DNA of 24,916 nt from VGMD01 sp964552055 (GTDB taxonomy: Bacteria; Chlamydiota; Chlamydiia; Chlamydiales; 2-12-FULL-49-11): the NCBI GenBank assembly GCA_964552055.1, contig CAZKFL010000032.1, forward strand, positions 1 to 24,916. Direction: 5' to 3'. Every line of letters starts with the position of its first letter. Position 1 is the first letter of the stretch. The notes under the pieces are model-generated. The model was not told where the DNA came from, made no database searches, and worked only from the letters and a program-made list of their open reading frames with translations. Positions 1 through 8,028 of this stretch are shown here, piece by piece. A program made the position numbers and the translations under genes.

Positions 1-749
1 TTATCTCTATCGATAAAGCGAGCAATAATTTACAAAAAGATGAGGTGACAGATTGCGCCGAATTTTCTAGTTTTTGTGAGAAATGTGGGTTAACTCCCGA
101 AATTTACGAGCTTGTCACAAATTGGGATAACCTTTCCCCAGGTGAACGCGGCGAGTTATCCGGCTACGCCTTTGGCAAATACGGCGCAGACATTGTCATC
201 CCAGGAGCTGCCGGCAAACTCCTAGCCCGAGGCGCCAAAGCAAGCCGCGTCCTCATGGAAGTTCGCCTTGGCTGCGAAGCCGCCGAAACCGCCCTCCTCC
301 TCGAAACCTCAGCCGGCACAAAAATCGGCATTATTGCTCAAGACTTTAACGTAGCAACCACTGAAGCCAACTTAGCAAAAAACATAATACAAATTGAACA
401 TTTAGGTTTTTCTACATACGAATTAGAAAATTGTTTAGGAATAGAACTTCGAATAAATAAAGTGATTAACAACTCAAGTGATGTGCAAATGTTAACATTC
501 ACTTCACACGCTTTAGAAAGAGCTATTACTAGAAAAGTTTCAAAAAGCTCTATCATAGATGCTCTTGAATCACCACTCAAAATAGAGCCAATTAAAATTG
601 ATGCTCTTGGAAGACCTAGTCAACGCTTTATAGGCCAAACAACTGAAGTTGTTATTAACCCTAATAATCAGCAAATTGTTTCAGTCAATCCAACTTCATC
701 AAGAAAATCTAAAAAATTAACTTCCGAGAAGGTCTATGATACAAATTAA
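1..749 (+). CDS. Polymorphic toxin C-terminal part (5' end outside window)
   Basis: The reading frame is open from the first bases of the window, so this is the 3' end of a longer gene. A GTG at 45 is not a convincing start because the frame continues upstream without a ribosome binding site. The first ~110 residues contain a Gly/Ala-rich stretch with YAFGKYGADIVIPGAAGKLL, resembling pre-toxin segments of polymorphic toxins. The last ~90 residues form a separate module starting near FTSHALERAI, with GRPSQRFIG and VVINP motifs, like the DUF4258/BECR-fold RNase-type toxin tips. The middle (about 130-335) is clearly GC-rich, while the tip (about 350-749) is AT-rich, as expected when toxin tips are exchanged behind a conserved carrier. 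The next gene overlaps its end and is small, fitting an immunity gene. Family membership is inferred from motif resemblance; nuclease activity is a guess. Confidence 0.6.
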   Translation, partial: ISIDKASNNLQKDEVTDCAEFSSFCEKCGLTPEIYELVTNWDNLSPGERGELSGYAFGKYGADIVIPGAAGKLLARGAKASRVLMEVRLGCEAAETALLLETSAGTKIGIIAQDFNVATTEANLAKNIIQIEHLGFSTYELENCLGIELRINKVINNSSDVQMLTFTSHALERAITRKVSKSSIIDALESPLKIEPIKIDALGRPSQRFIGQTTEVVINPNNQQIVSVNPTSSRKSKKLTSEKVYDTN

Positions 750-993
750 ATTAAATAAAAATGAATTTGACTTTCTTCGTGAAGGATCATTTATTCCGAA
801 TACCCTTAGCGCTCCCTTTCACACAGCAAAACACCAAGAAGGGATGTATTTGATAGAAATAACAAAAAGGCAAGCGGATGAAATTCGAGACTTGTGTGGG
901 CATCAACTACAATATATAGGATTTGATAAAGAATATGAATTGACTCCTGAAGGAGAAATTTTAGAATCCCTTATCGATAAATTCTTTTTATAA
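736..993 (+). CDS. Small protein, putative immunity partner of the upstream toxin
   Basis: This 85-residue, soluble-looking protein has no signal peptide or membrane segment. Its ATG lies 14 nt inside the end of the toxin frame, preceded by a purine-rich GAGAAGG ribosome binding site with about 4 nt spacing. Translation therefore looks coupled to the toxin gene. I do not recognise the family. Small size, overlap with a toxin tip and the same AT-rich composition as that tip are typical of immunity genes that travel with their toxin module. The assignment rests on context, not on sequence similarity. It could also be an unrelated small protein, but the overlap makes that less likely. Confidence 0.6.
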   Translation: MIQIKLNKNEFDFLREGSFIPNTLSAPFHTAKHQEGMYLIEITKRQADEIRDLCGHQLQYIGFDKEYELTPEGEILESLIDKFFL

Positions 994-1021
994 AATATAG
1001 GTTGAGTCTCAGTCACCATTA

Positions 1022-1063
1022 TCATTCAATACTTTTCCTTCTGAATGAATTTTCTCTTTTTCC
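1022..1063 (+). terminator. Possible terminator after the toxin/immunity pair
   Basis: A 7-bp inverted repeat (TCATTCA at 1022-1028, TGAATGA at 1042-1048, 13-nt loop) is followed by a T-rich tract ATTTTCTCTTTTT. The stem is AT-rich, so it is only a moderate candidate. It lies 28 nt after the immunity-gene stop and before rsmD. Confidence 0.35.
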
Positions 1064-1145
1064 TCCTGTAAAATCGAATGCTTCACAGGTTATTAGCTTA
1101 AGTTTTGGCTTGTGAATATCTGGAGAATGGGATAGGCTTTTTGGC

Positions 1146-1715
1146 ATGGATTTAAAAATTTTGGGTGGGGAGTTAAAGGGGCGAAATATTAAGACGCCGA
1201 ATACGGTTTCGACAAGGCCTATTACTTCACTACTTCGTAAGTCTATTTTTGATTCTTGCCAATTTTATATTGAAAATGCAACGGTTTTGGATTTATTTGC
1301 CGGTTCGGGAGCTATTGGTATTGAAGCACTTAGCAGAGGGGCTGCATCTGCTGTCTTTGTTGATATGGCACCCATTGCAATTGATTGTATTCGGGGAAAT
1401 TTGGGCGCGCTTTTACTTCGAAGTAAAGCTACTGTTATTGAGGGATGCGCATTTAAGTTCTTGGAAGAGTATGCCTCACTTCCTTTTGATATTCTTTTTA
1501 TCGACCCTCCTTATCCGATTGGTCTTGATGGTTACACGAGGCTTCTTGAATTGATTTCTAAGAGTAAGGCGTTTTCAAGTGATAGCAAAATTTTTCTTGA
1601 AGCGCCATCTATTTTAGCAAAAGAGCTGACACCATTGATATCAGCTCTATTTCACATTCGAAAGGAAAGAAAGAGCGGGACTACCACGCTCTTTCAATTA
1701 ATAACTACTAGTTAA
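1146..1715 (+). CDS. rsmD: 16S rRNA (guanine966-N2)-methyltransferase RsmD
   Basis: This enzyme uses S-adenosylmethionine to methylate the N2 of G966 in 16S rRNA of the small ribosomal subunit. The 189-residue length is normal for the family. The N-terminus has the family pattern I-x-G-G-x-x-K-G-R-x-[IL]-x-T-P followed by TRP and RKSIFD. Motif I is DLFAGSGAIGIEALSRGA (residues about 48-65), and the catalytic N-methyltransferase motif IV is DPPY in FIDPPYP (about residue 120). The ATG at 1146 gives a typical N-terminus, but the ribosome binding site is weak (TGGAGA lies about 20 nt upstream). The gene converges with the minus-strand operon and its last 8 nt overlap the 3' end of the MORN-type gene. 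It is a housekeeping gene beside an accessory toxin locus. Confidence 0.93.
   Translation: MDLKILGGELKGRNIKTPNTVSTRPITSLLRKSIFDSCQFYIENATVLDLFAGSGAIGIEALSRGAASAVFVDMAPIAIDCIRGNLGALLLRSKATVIEGCAFKFLEEYASLPFDILFIDPPYPIGLDGYTRLLELISKSKAFSSDSKIFLEAPSILAKELTPLISALFHIRKERKSGTTTLFQLITTS
1669..1695 (-). terminator. Possible terminator of the type II secretion operon
   Basis: A 9-bp perfect stem (GAAAGAGCG at 1669-1677, CGCTCTTTC at 1687-1695) encloses a 9-nt loop. Read on the minus strand it is followed by the pyrimidine tract TTTCCTTTC, and it lies just past the stop of the minus-strand MORN-type gene at 1708. It sits inside the 3' end of rsmD, so one sequence may serve both coding and termination. 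Confidence 0.4.
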
Positions 1716-4191
1716 ATGACTCTTTTGAGACAAGCGTATCATCTTTATACACTTGAAATAGTCTCGGCTTGCCACTGTCATAATATTTATTGAATTTTCC
1801 TTCCTTCTTACCATTTACATAGTCGCCTTCAAAAATAAGGACGCCTTCTTCGTTCCATGATTTGGATGGACCGTTAAGTTCTCCATTTTTATAGGTTACA
1901 AGTGAGGACAAGGTACCATTTGCATGATAACTTTTTTCCTCTCCGGTAATCACTTCATTTTTGTAGGGAGTAATTTTAAGAATGCCACCTTCAGGGTAGT
2001 ATTGAATACTATCACCGTTTCTCTTATCGGCCACAAAATGCATTTTTGCAACCATTTGTCCTTTAGCATTAAAAAGGGTAGCATCTCCATCTTTTTTCCC
2101 GTGTTTAAACTGAGAAAGAGCTACTTGAACGCCGCCTTCATTAAATTCCTTTACCTCGCCTTCTATCTGTCCATCTTTATAGCTCGCAACTAGTGCTTTT
2201 ACTTTTCCTAATTTCTCATTCACTGGATAGTAAATTTCATAGGGCCCCTCTTTTCTATTTTTTGAATAGGTAAAGAGAATTTCACGTCCTGAATGATCTT
2301 TTTGCAGGAACTTACCATGTAATTTACCTTTTTCATAAAAGGCCTCTTCCCAAAGTTCGCCATCTTCTTTGTAAAGAGCTTTTCTGCCATGCAACACACC
2401 ATTTTCGTAATTCATAACAGACTGTATCTTTCCGCTTGGATAGAAAGTGCTTTGCTCGCCATGCATATCACCTTTACTATTATGGATCGAAAGTCTAATT
2501 AATTGCTCTTTTTGATCATCAGTTTTATAATATTCTTTTTGCTGTCCAACTAATTTCCCATCCTTATAGAGTTTGGTAAAAGCACGGCTTCCATCATCAT
2601 AGAAACCTTCACACACGCCTTCAGGTTTATCATTTTGGTAATTTGCCTTAAGTTTTAACTGTCCATTTTCATGATATTCAGTCGTTTTACCGTGGCGGAG
2701 TCCATTAGCTACTTCAACGATTTCTTTAGGACGATTCAACCCATAAAAAGTAGCGATCACACCTTTAACCTTGCCCTTATCATAATTTTCTTCTAAAACA
2801 ATTTCGCCAAGATCATTCCATTGTTTATGGACGCCAACAATTAAACCTTTTTGAAACTTCATGCTCTCTTTTTCAACACCATTTTCATACCAAGATTGAT
2901 GCACGCCTTCTGGCTCTCCCTTGCGGAATGCTCTCTTAGACTTTATTTGTCCATTTGCATACCACTCAGTCATCTCGCCATCAGCTTTACCTTCTTCATA
3001 AGATGCTTTTATTGCTAATGTACCATTTTCATGCCACTCCTGTCCAAGACCTACAAGATTGCCATCTTTGTAAAAATATGATTTATGAGGTGAACCACTT
3101 GCGTAAAATTCCTGTTCTAATCCTGCAAATTTCCCTTCAGCATAGTTGTAATCAATTAGTAAAACACCTGTATCAGAATACCTCTTAAGCGCGCCGTCAA
3201 ATAATTCATTTTTAAGAGTATACTCTGCAATTAATTGTCCATTCTCTGCAAACTCTTTTACTGGCTTTAATAAAGCGCCCTTCTCATCATACTCAGCAAT
3301 AAATTTAGGGTTGCCATTTTCATATTTTAAATAGCTTTTTCCAATGCGATGACCGTCTTGATAGGTTGTTTCGCCAAGAAGTTCACCTTTTGAAGAAAAT
3401 GCTTGCGCAAGTCCGTGCATCTTTCCATTTTTATAACTGACTTTATCACTTTCATTTCCATTAGGATGATAAACTACATGGACACCAACAGGCACCCCTC
3501 TTTCAAAATGTCTAATTGAAAATATAGCTCCTAATTCATCATAAGCAATTAATGCTGGGTTATTTCCATAATCTGTCTCAAGACCTGCAACATAATTAAT
3601 CTTAATCCGAGCAACACCATTTTCATGCCACTCTATTGCAAGACCTTCCTTAAGCCCGTTATTGTAAGGAACCATTCCTCTTCTTTTGCCACTTTGATAG
3701 TATGACCAAGCTTCACCATCTATTTTTCCATCAAAATATGTACATTGAAACTCTATCTCACCATCTTCGTGATAATTTACTTTTGATCCCCATAAAACCC
3801 CCCTATCAAAAACCTCTTCACTTTTTATGCTTCCATTTAAATAAAATTCTTTATGAGGACCATGTTTAACGCCATTTGCATAGGAAGTGACTTCCCTTAC
3901 TTTTCCTTCAGGGTAGTAACTAACGGAAAGACCGTGTTGTTTATCACCATTTAAATCTTCTTCTACTGACATTGTGCCATTGTCCAAAAGCGCAATTCTC
4001 TTAATAGCACTCTCAGATCCATCGCTGTTGTCTTCATAAAAATAGATTCCTTTAGCAGAGCCATTATCATAAGATTCTTTAATTTCGACTCTCCATTCAG
4101 GAGCACGAGGTAACAAAAAATCTCTAACAATTTCAATCTCATGCGCCATAAGCGACAGATTTAGAACACATGCAAACCATATTTTTTTCAT
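1708..4191 (-). CDS. Exported MORN/YwqK-type repeat protein, 827 aa
   Basis: The protein begins with a signal-peptide-like MKKIWFACVLNLSLMA and continues with a tandem array of roughly 23-25-residue repeats over nearly its whole length. The repeats follow the pattern G-x-x-x-x-[WY]-[YH]-x-N/S-G-x-[LI]-x-x-x-x-x-[YF]-x-x-G-x-x-x-G. This matches the MORN-variant repeat (MORN_2, PF07661; the YwqK group), and about 30 units fit the length. Such repeats build extended beta-hairpin solenoids. Their role in bacteria is largely unknown, and the antitoxin label sometimes attached to YwqK is not supported here. The start overlaps the stop of the pseudopilin gene upstream in an ATGA arrangement (4188-4191), so it belongs to the type II secretion operon. 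A surface, periplasmic or secreted scaffold is a reasonable inference. Confidence 0.8.
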   Translation of the reverse strand: MKKIWFACVLNLSLMAHEIEIVRDFLLPRAPEWRVEIKESYDNGSAKGIYFYEDNSDGSESAIKRIALLDNGTMSVEEDLNGDKQHGLSVSYYPEGKVREVTSYANGVKHGPHKEFYLNGSIKSEEVFDRGVLWGSKVNYHEDGEIEFQCTYFDGKIDGEAWSYYQSGKRRGMVPYNNGLKEGLAIEWHENGVARIKINYVAGLETDYGNNPALIAYDELGAIFSIRHFERGVPVGVHVVYHPNGNESDKVSYKNGKMHGLAQAFSSKGELLGETTYQDGHRIGKSYLKYENGNPKFIAEYDEKGALLKPVKEFAENGQLIAEYTLKNELFDGALKRYSDTGVLLIDYNYAEGKFAGLEQEFYASGSPHKSYFYKDGNLVGLGQEWHENGTLAIKASYEEGKADGEMTEWYANGQIKSKRAFRKGEPEGVHQSWYENGVEKESMKFQKGLIVGVHKQWNDLGEIVLEENYDKGKVKGVIATFYGLNRPKEIVEVANGLRHGKTTEYHENGQLKLKANYQNDKPEGVCEGFYDDGSRAFTKLYKDGKLVGQQKEYYKTDDQKEQLIRLSIHNSKGDMHGEQSTFYPSGKIQSVMNYENGVLHGRKALYKEDGELWEEAFYEKGKLHGKFLQKDHSGREILFTYSKNRKEGPYEIYYPVNEKLGKVKALVASYKDGQIEGEVKEFNEGGVQVALSQFKHGKKDGDATLFNAKGQMVAKMHFVADKRNGDSIQYYPEGGILKITPYKNEVITGEEKSYHANGTLSSLVTYKNGELNGPSKSWNEEGVLIFEGDYVNGKKEGKFNKYYDSGKPRLFQVYKDDTLVSKESFN

Positions 4192-4637
4192 AAAGCCTTC
4201 CTAAAAGAGTGTTTGATTTCCACACTATATTGTTTTTTACAATGACTTGCCATAGAAAGATTCAGTTTATCTTCCCCTTCTATCCAGCCATTCCCATAAA
4301 AATGGATTTCCTTTATATCACCCTCGCTACCAAAGATAATTTCAGGAAATACAACTTTTATTTTGAACAAGCTTTTCAAGAAATTATTAGCAGAGTCAAC
4401 ATGCCTTGAAAGATATACTTTTCCTTTTTTTTGTTCGAGAATTAAGTGAATATCCGTTTGATAATTCTGAGCTAAACTTTTTGTAAGAAAAATTTCTGAA
4501 GTAATTTTTTGTAGAGAAGTTGAAAATCTTCGATCCCTTAAAAGACCAGCACCTTTGTAAATAGCACCTGATCCCACAATTGCAAGAATAGCCATACAAA
4601 TAAGTATTTCAATTAATGTAAACGCTCTTCTAATCAT
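4188..4637 (-). CDS. GspH-like type II secretion pseudopilin
   Basis: This 149-residue protein has a class III prepilin leader, MIRRAFTLIEI, followed by one hydrophobic helix (LICMAILAIVGSGAIY). The +5 glutamate needed for pseudopilus assembly is present. The residue before the cleavage site is Ala instead of the usual Gly. The C-terminal part has a GspH-like beta segment with FYGNGWIEG. The ATG at 4637 is preferred over the TTG at 4646 because TTGAGGA lies 5-6 nt upstream and gives the short leader expected. The gene sits between gspG and the MORN-type gene. It is probably a minor pseudopilin (GspH, possibly GspI or GspJ), so I give no symbol. A perfect 31-bp hairpin occupies the gap to gspG and could tune its expression. 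Confidence 0.75.
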   Translation of the reverse strand: MIRRAFTLIEILICMAILAIVGSGAIYKGAGLLRDRRFSTSLQKITSEIFLTKSLAQNYQTDIHLILEQKKGKVYLSRHVDSANNFLKSLFKIKVVFPEIIFGSEGDIKEIHFYGNGWIEGEDKLNLSMASHCKKQYSVEIKHSFRKAL

Positions 4638-4654
4638 ATTCCTCAAAATTTAAA

Positions 4655-4768
4655 AAAGATTCACCGCAGAGACGCCGAGAGCACAGCGCCCGCCGAGAAA
4701 AAATCAATTCTCTTCTATTTTTCTTCTCTGCGATCTCTGTGCTCTCGGCGTCTCTGCGGTGAATCTTT
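4655..4768. repeat. Perfect 31-bp inverted repeat (CGCAGAGA-type hairpin)
   Basis: The arms 4655-4685 and 4738-4768 are exact reverse complements over all 31 nt. The 52-nt spacer contains a further partial pairing (GAGAAAAAAT against ATTTTTCTTCTC). The arms are built from short CGCAGAGA / CGCCGAGA units about 8 nt long. The element fills the space between the stop of gspG (8 nt away) and the ribosome binding site of the GspH-like gene. I recall similar CGCAGAGACGCAGAG repeats scattered in unrelated bacterial genomes. Its GC content is much higher than the surrounding operon. Confidence 0.9.
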
Positions 4769-4775
4769 CTTTTAT

Positions 4776-5234
4776 TTAACTGTCTTGATGGAGCTCGTCA
4801 TCATCAAAGTGAAAGGCCCATGGATACTCTTCTTGCATAGCTTCATTCGTCATCTTTTTTTTGCTTTTAAGAAAGTTATACCAGTTTTTAGAAAAAACGA
4901 TGAAATCAGGATCTTTACCGTCGGTACTTTCGATTTTTTCGATTACGTATTTTTGATTCCAACCATCTTTAATCAATTTATCAGGTCTATTTACAAAACC
5001 CGTTGCTCGTAATGCCTCTTCAGGATCTGAAAGAATATTGTCTATTTCCTTATCTTGCTGAGCCATTTGCAGGGTTAGAAAGTCGTAAACTTGCTTCGAA
5101 CCTTGCTCACATTTAAATGATTTTCCTTCATCTAAACTTCCCTTCATATTATATCCTATGACACTGCCGATAAGACCAATGATGAATATAACAATCATGA
5201 TTTCAATCAGTGTAAGCGCTCTTCTTTTTATCAT
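4776..5234 (-). CDS. gspG: Type II secretion major pseudopilin GspG
   Basis: GspG polymerises into the periplasmic pseudopilus that pushes substrates through the secretin. The 152-residue product starts MIKRRALTLIEIMIVIFIIG, a prepilin leader with Glu+5 and one hydrophobic helix. As in the neighbouring pseudopilin, Ala replaces the Gly normally found before the cleavage site, and +1 is Leu rather than Phe. The C-terminal GspG core is visible: KDGWNQKY corresponds to the DPWGNPY motif, and DPDFIVFSKN to the D-[YF]-D-[LI] strand. The ATG at 5234 is chosen over the upstream start at 5264 because an AAGGGG ribosome binding site overlaps the gspF stop and gives a 10-nt intergenic space. The acidic tail DDDELHQDS is unusual. 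Confidence 0.85.
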   Translation of the reverse strand: MIKRRALTLIEIMIVIFIIGLIGSVIGYNMKGSLDEGKSFKCEQGSKQVYDFLTLQMAQQDKEIDNILSDPEEALRATGFVNRPDKLIKDGWNQKYVIEKIESTDGKDPDFIVFSKNWYNFLKSKKKMTNEAMQEEYPWAFHFDDDELHQDS

Positions 5235-5244
5235 ACGAAACCCC

Positions 5245-6423
5245 TTATAATAAAGTTGAAACATCTGTCAAGGGAAGGAGAACAGAGAGTAATACCACCC
5301 CGACAATCACCCCGAGAATAAGCAGCATAACAGGTTGTATCAGATTTGTAAATTGGACAAGTGTTCGTTCGAGTTGTTCTTCATAAATATCTGCAACATG
5401 CTCAAGCATTTCGGTTGGATTTCCGGTCTCTTCTGAAGTGGCTAGCATCCGAATCATGAGTGTTGGAAATAGTCCTGATTTGAAAAGCTCATCAGAAAGC
5501 TTTCTGCCTTGTACAATTCCCTCTTCCGCATTTTTTATAGCTTGTTCAAAAGTTGCATGATTCATAACGCTGCGAGAAAGCTTTAAAGCCTCTATAATCG
5601 GTACACCACTGGAAAGTAAAACTGCAAGGACCCTAGAAAACCTCATCAAGATACTTTCAGTAAAAACTGTTTTAAAAAAAGGAATGTATAATAGTACCCT
5701 TTTGCAATAGTCTTTAAATGCTTTTTTCTTTGCAATAATGATGGCAAAAGACACAAGCGTTACGGAAGTAACCGCAAGAATAAGATAATGCTTTTCCAAA
5801 AAAATACTAATTCCAAGAATGGTTTTAGTAATCGGATGCAGCTCTCTGCCTTCTAGTAACTCTTTCATCGCAGGTATTAAGAAAAGAAACAATCCCGCTA
5901 AAACTACCAAACAAAAAACTGATAAAAATGCTGGATAGATCATTGCAGAACTAAGTTGCCTTCTAAATTTTTCATTCCGTGAAATTACTTTATATAATTG
6001 AACAAAAGACTTTTCTAAACTTCCCGTACTCTCGCCTGATGCTACCATTGCTATGTAAACAGAATTAAATGATTTAGGATAATGCATAAGAGCTTGTGAT
6101 AGCGATTTTCCCTGCTTTACCATGTCACATAAATCGAGAAATAAGAAATGAAACTTATGTGAACGGTACTTTTCTTCAATGGTCAGAAGACTCTCGTATA
6201 AAGGAAGCCCCGACCTTAAAAGACCTGAAATATCTCGAGTAAAGTGAATGATTGTTTCAGAACCAAGAGAAGCTTTTATTTCATTTTTGGAAGGGACAAG
6301 TTTAGTGACAATGATTTCAGCCTTTCTAAGTCGTTCTTTTGCAGCAGAAAGACTATCAGCATCAATAATTCCTTTAATCTTTTTTCCATCAAGCCTTAAG
6401 GCAGAATATTGAAAAAGAGCCAT
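5245..6423 (-). CDS. gspF: Type II secretion inner-membrane platform protein GspF
   Basis: GspF is the polytopic inner-membrane platform that couples the GspE ATPase to pseudopilus assembly. At 392 residues it matches the family length. Two T2SSF domains are visible: one around residues 55-180 (GLPLYESLLTIEE, MVASGESTGSLEKSF) and one around 260-385 (SSGVPIIEALKLSRSVM, MLATSEETGNPTEML). Three hydrophobic segments lie near residues 158-188, 212-232 and 362-388. The ATG at 6423 follows GAGGGG, which lies inside the gspE 3' end, so gspE and gspF are separated by only 3 nt and are likely translationally coupled. No anomalies were seen. Confidence 0.93.
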   Translation of the reverse strand: MALFQYSALRLDGKKIKGIIDADSLSAAKERLRKAEIIVTKLVPSKNEIKASLGSETIIHFTRDISGLLRSGLPLYESLLTIEEKYRSHKFHFLFLDLCDMVKQGKSLSQALMHYPKSFNSVYIAMVASGESTGSLEKSFVQLYKVISRNEKFRRQLSSAMIYPAFLSVFCLVVLAGLFLFLIPAMKELLEGRELHPITKTILGISIFLEKHYLILAVTSVTLVSFAIIIAKKKAFKDYCKRVLLYIPFFKTVFTESILMRFSRVLAVLLSSGVPIIEALKLSRSVMNHATFEQAIKNAEEGIVQGRKLSDELFKSGLFPTLMIRMLATSEETGNPTEMLEHVADIYEEQLERTLVQFTNLIQPVMLLILGVIVGVVLLSVLLPLTDVSTLL

Positions 6424-6426
6424 CTT

Positions 6427-8028
6427 CTACCCCTCTTCACCAATCTGTCTGGATACACGCAAAACTTCTTCAAGTGAAGTAATGCCGGAAAGCGCTAAAA
6501 GCATTCCCTCATTCCTTAGACTACTCATTCCATCATCGATTGCAATTCTTTGCAATTTACTTGCATCAGCACTAAGAAGTATTTGGTTTTTTACTTTAAT
6601 CGTAACAGGCATAAACTCATAAAGCCCTTCTCTGCCTTTGTATCCCGTATGGTAGCAGTGCTCGCAACCCTTTCCCTTATAAAGTAAAATCTTTGTCCCT
6701 TCTAACTCTTGTTTTTCTAATTGAAGCTCAAGAAGCTCTTCTTTCTTGGGTTTATAGGAGACTTTGCAATGATTGCAAATCTTACGAACAAGGCGCTGAG
6801 CGAGGACCCCAATAAGTGATGATGTAAGAAGATAAGGTTCTATCCCCATATCTACAAGCCTGGCAATTGCAGATGGGGCATCATTTGTATGCAATGTGCT
6901 CACAACTAAGTGGCCTGTTAACGAAGCCTGTACTGCAATCTCAGCAGTTTCTTTATCGCGTATCTCACCAATCATGATGACATCAGGATCTTGCCTAAGA
7001 ATATGTCTCAAACCTTTTGCAAATGTTAAATCTATCTTTGGATTAACTCCTATTTGCGCGAGTCCTTCCAGCTTGAATTCGACAGGATCTTCAATTGTCA
7101 TGATATTAAGGGCAGCTGATCGTATTTCAGAAAGCATGCTATAAAGAGTTGTTGTCTTTCCACTTCCTGTAGGACCGGTAACTAGCAAAATCCCCTGATT
7201 CTTTCGAATTTGCTTGCGAATAACCTGAAGCATATTTCCTCGAAGACCAAGTTCTTGGAGACCCAAATGCAACTGACTACGATCCATAATTCTTAAAACA
7301 ACTCTTTCACCAAAAACAACAGGAACTGTACTTACACGGAAATCTATCTCCCGACCACCTAGGCGAAGTTTGATTCGACCATCCTGTGGTAATCTATGCT
7401 CAGCAATATCTAGTTTTGCAAGTACTTTTATTCGCGTTGCAATAGGAACCTGAACATCCTTTGAAAGGGTATGTCTCATCTGAAGCATGCCGTCAATTCG
7501 ATACCGAACTTGGACACCCTTCTCAATCGGCTCTAGATGAATATCTGAAGCGCTGCCATTTAAAGCTTCTATAAGAATTGTATTGAAAATTTTTATAATG
7601 GAGGAGTCCGATTCCCCTGCAAGAAGGTCGTAATCATCCCCATTTTCAATAACAATCTCCGATAAATTAGCGGAATCAAGCTCCTGAATTACAGATGAAG
7701 CGCTACCATTTTCTCCATAACACCTTTCAATTGATTCTTCAATTGCCTCTTTAGAAGACAGAATTTCAATAATTGACGAACCAGTAATGCACTTTATTTC
7801 AGACTTTAATTCCAAATCATACGGATCATACACAGCAATATATAAAACACCTTCCTCCTCTTTGATCGGAAGAACACATCTTTTTTTTACATAAGCATAC
7901 GGAAGAATTTTGATTTTATCTTTGATGAAATCAAAATTTGTTAAATCATTTTCAAAGTCAAGTCCAGCCTTTTCGGCAAGCGCTTCAAGCTTTGCATATG
8001 CTGAATTAAAATTGAGTAGTCGCGTCAA
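6427..8028 (-). CDS. gspE: Type II secretion ATPase GspE
   Basis: GspE is the cytoplasmic hexameric ATPase that powers pseudopilus assembly. With a TTG start at 8028 (533 residues), the Walker A motif GPTGSGKT lies at 285-292, an Asp-box-like IEDPVEF at about 312-318, the Walker B region VIMIGEIRD at 350-358 and the His-box region STLHTNDAPSA shortly after. A zinc-binding CNHC...CEHC tetracysteine is at 418/421/455/458, as in true GspE. The frame is open up to a GTG at 8115, but that site has no ribosome binding site and lies deep inside gspD. The TTG has GGAG 6 nt upstream and reduces the overlap with gspD to 23 nt. The start is therefore uncertain by about 29 residues. All catalytic motifs are intact. 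Confidence 0.93.
   Translation of the reverse strand: MTRLLNFNSAYAKLEALAEKAGLDFENDLTNFDFIKDKIKILPYAYVKKRCVLPIKEEEGVLYIAVYDPYDLELKSEIKCITGSSIIEILSSKEAIEESIERCYGENGSASSVIQELDSANLSEIVIENGDDYDLLAGESDSSIIKIFNTILIEALNGSASDIHLEPIEKGVQVRYRIDGMLQMRHTLSKDVQVPIATRIKVLAKLDIAEHRLPQDGRIKLRLGGREIDFRVSTVPVVFGERVVLRIMDRSQLHLGLQELGLRGNMLQVIRKQIRKNQGILLVTGPTGSGKTTTLYSMLSEIRSAALNIMTIEDPVEFKLEGLAQIGVNPKIDLTFAKGLRHILRQDPDVIMIGEIRDKETAEIAVQASLTGHLVVSTLHTNDAPSAIARLVDMGIEPYLLTSSLIGVLAQRLVRKICNHCKVSYKPKKEELLELQLEKQELEGTKILLYKGKGCEHCYHTGYKGREGLYEFMPVTIKVKNQILLSADASKLQRIAIDDGMSSLRNEGMLLALSGITSLEEVLRVSRQIGEEG

Noticed and set aside
1622..1648. AGAGCTGA...TCAGCTCT inverted repeat near the rsmD 3' end
   Set aside because: It is inside the rsmD coding frame, lacks a T run on either strand and is explained by codon sequence; the hairpin at 1669-1695 is a better terminator candidate.
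2955..3188. Plus-strand frame opposite the MORN-type gene
   Set aside because: It and similar frames at 1924-2193 mirror the repeat array on the other strand and have no start signals.
4638..4646. TTG start for the GspH-like pseudopilin
   Set aside because: The TTG overlaps the likely TTGAGGA ribosome binding site of the ATG at 4637, which gives a standard short leader.
5235..5264. Longer start for gspG inside gspF
   Set aside because: The added ten residues would lengthen the prepilin leader, and the AAGGGG ribosome binding site points to the ATG at 5234.
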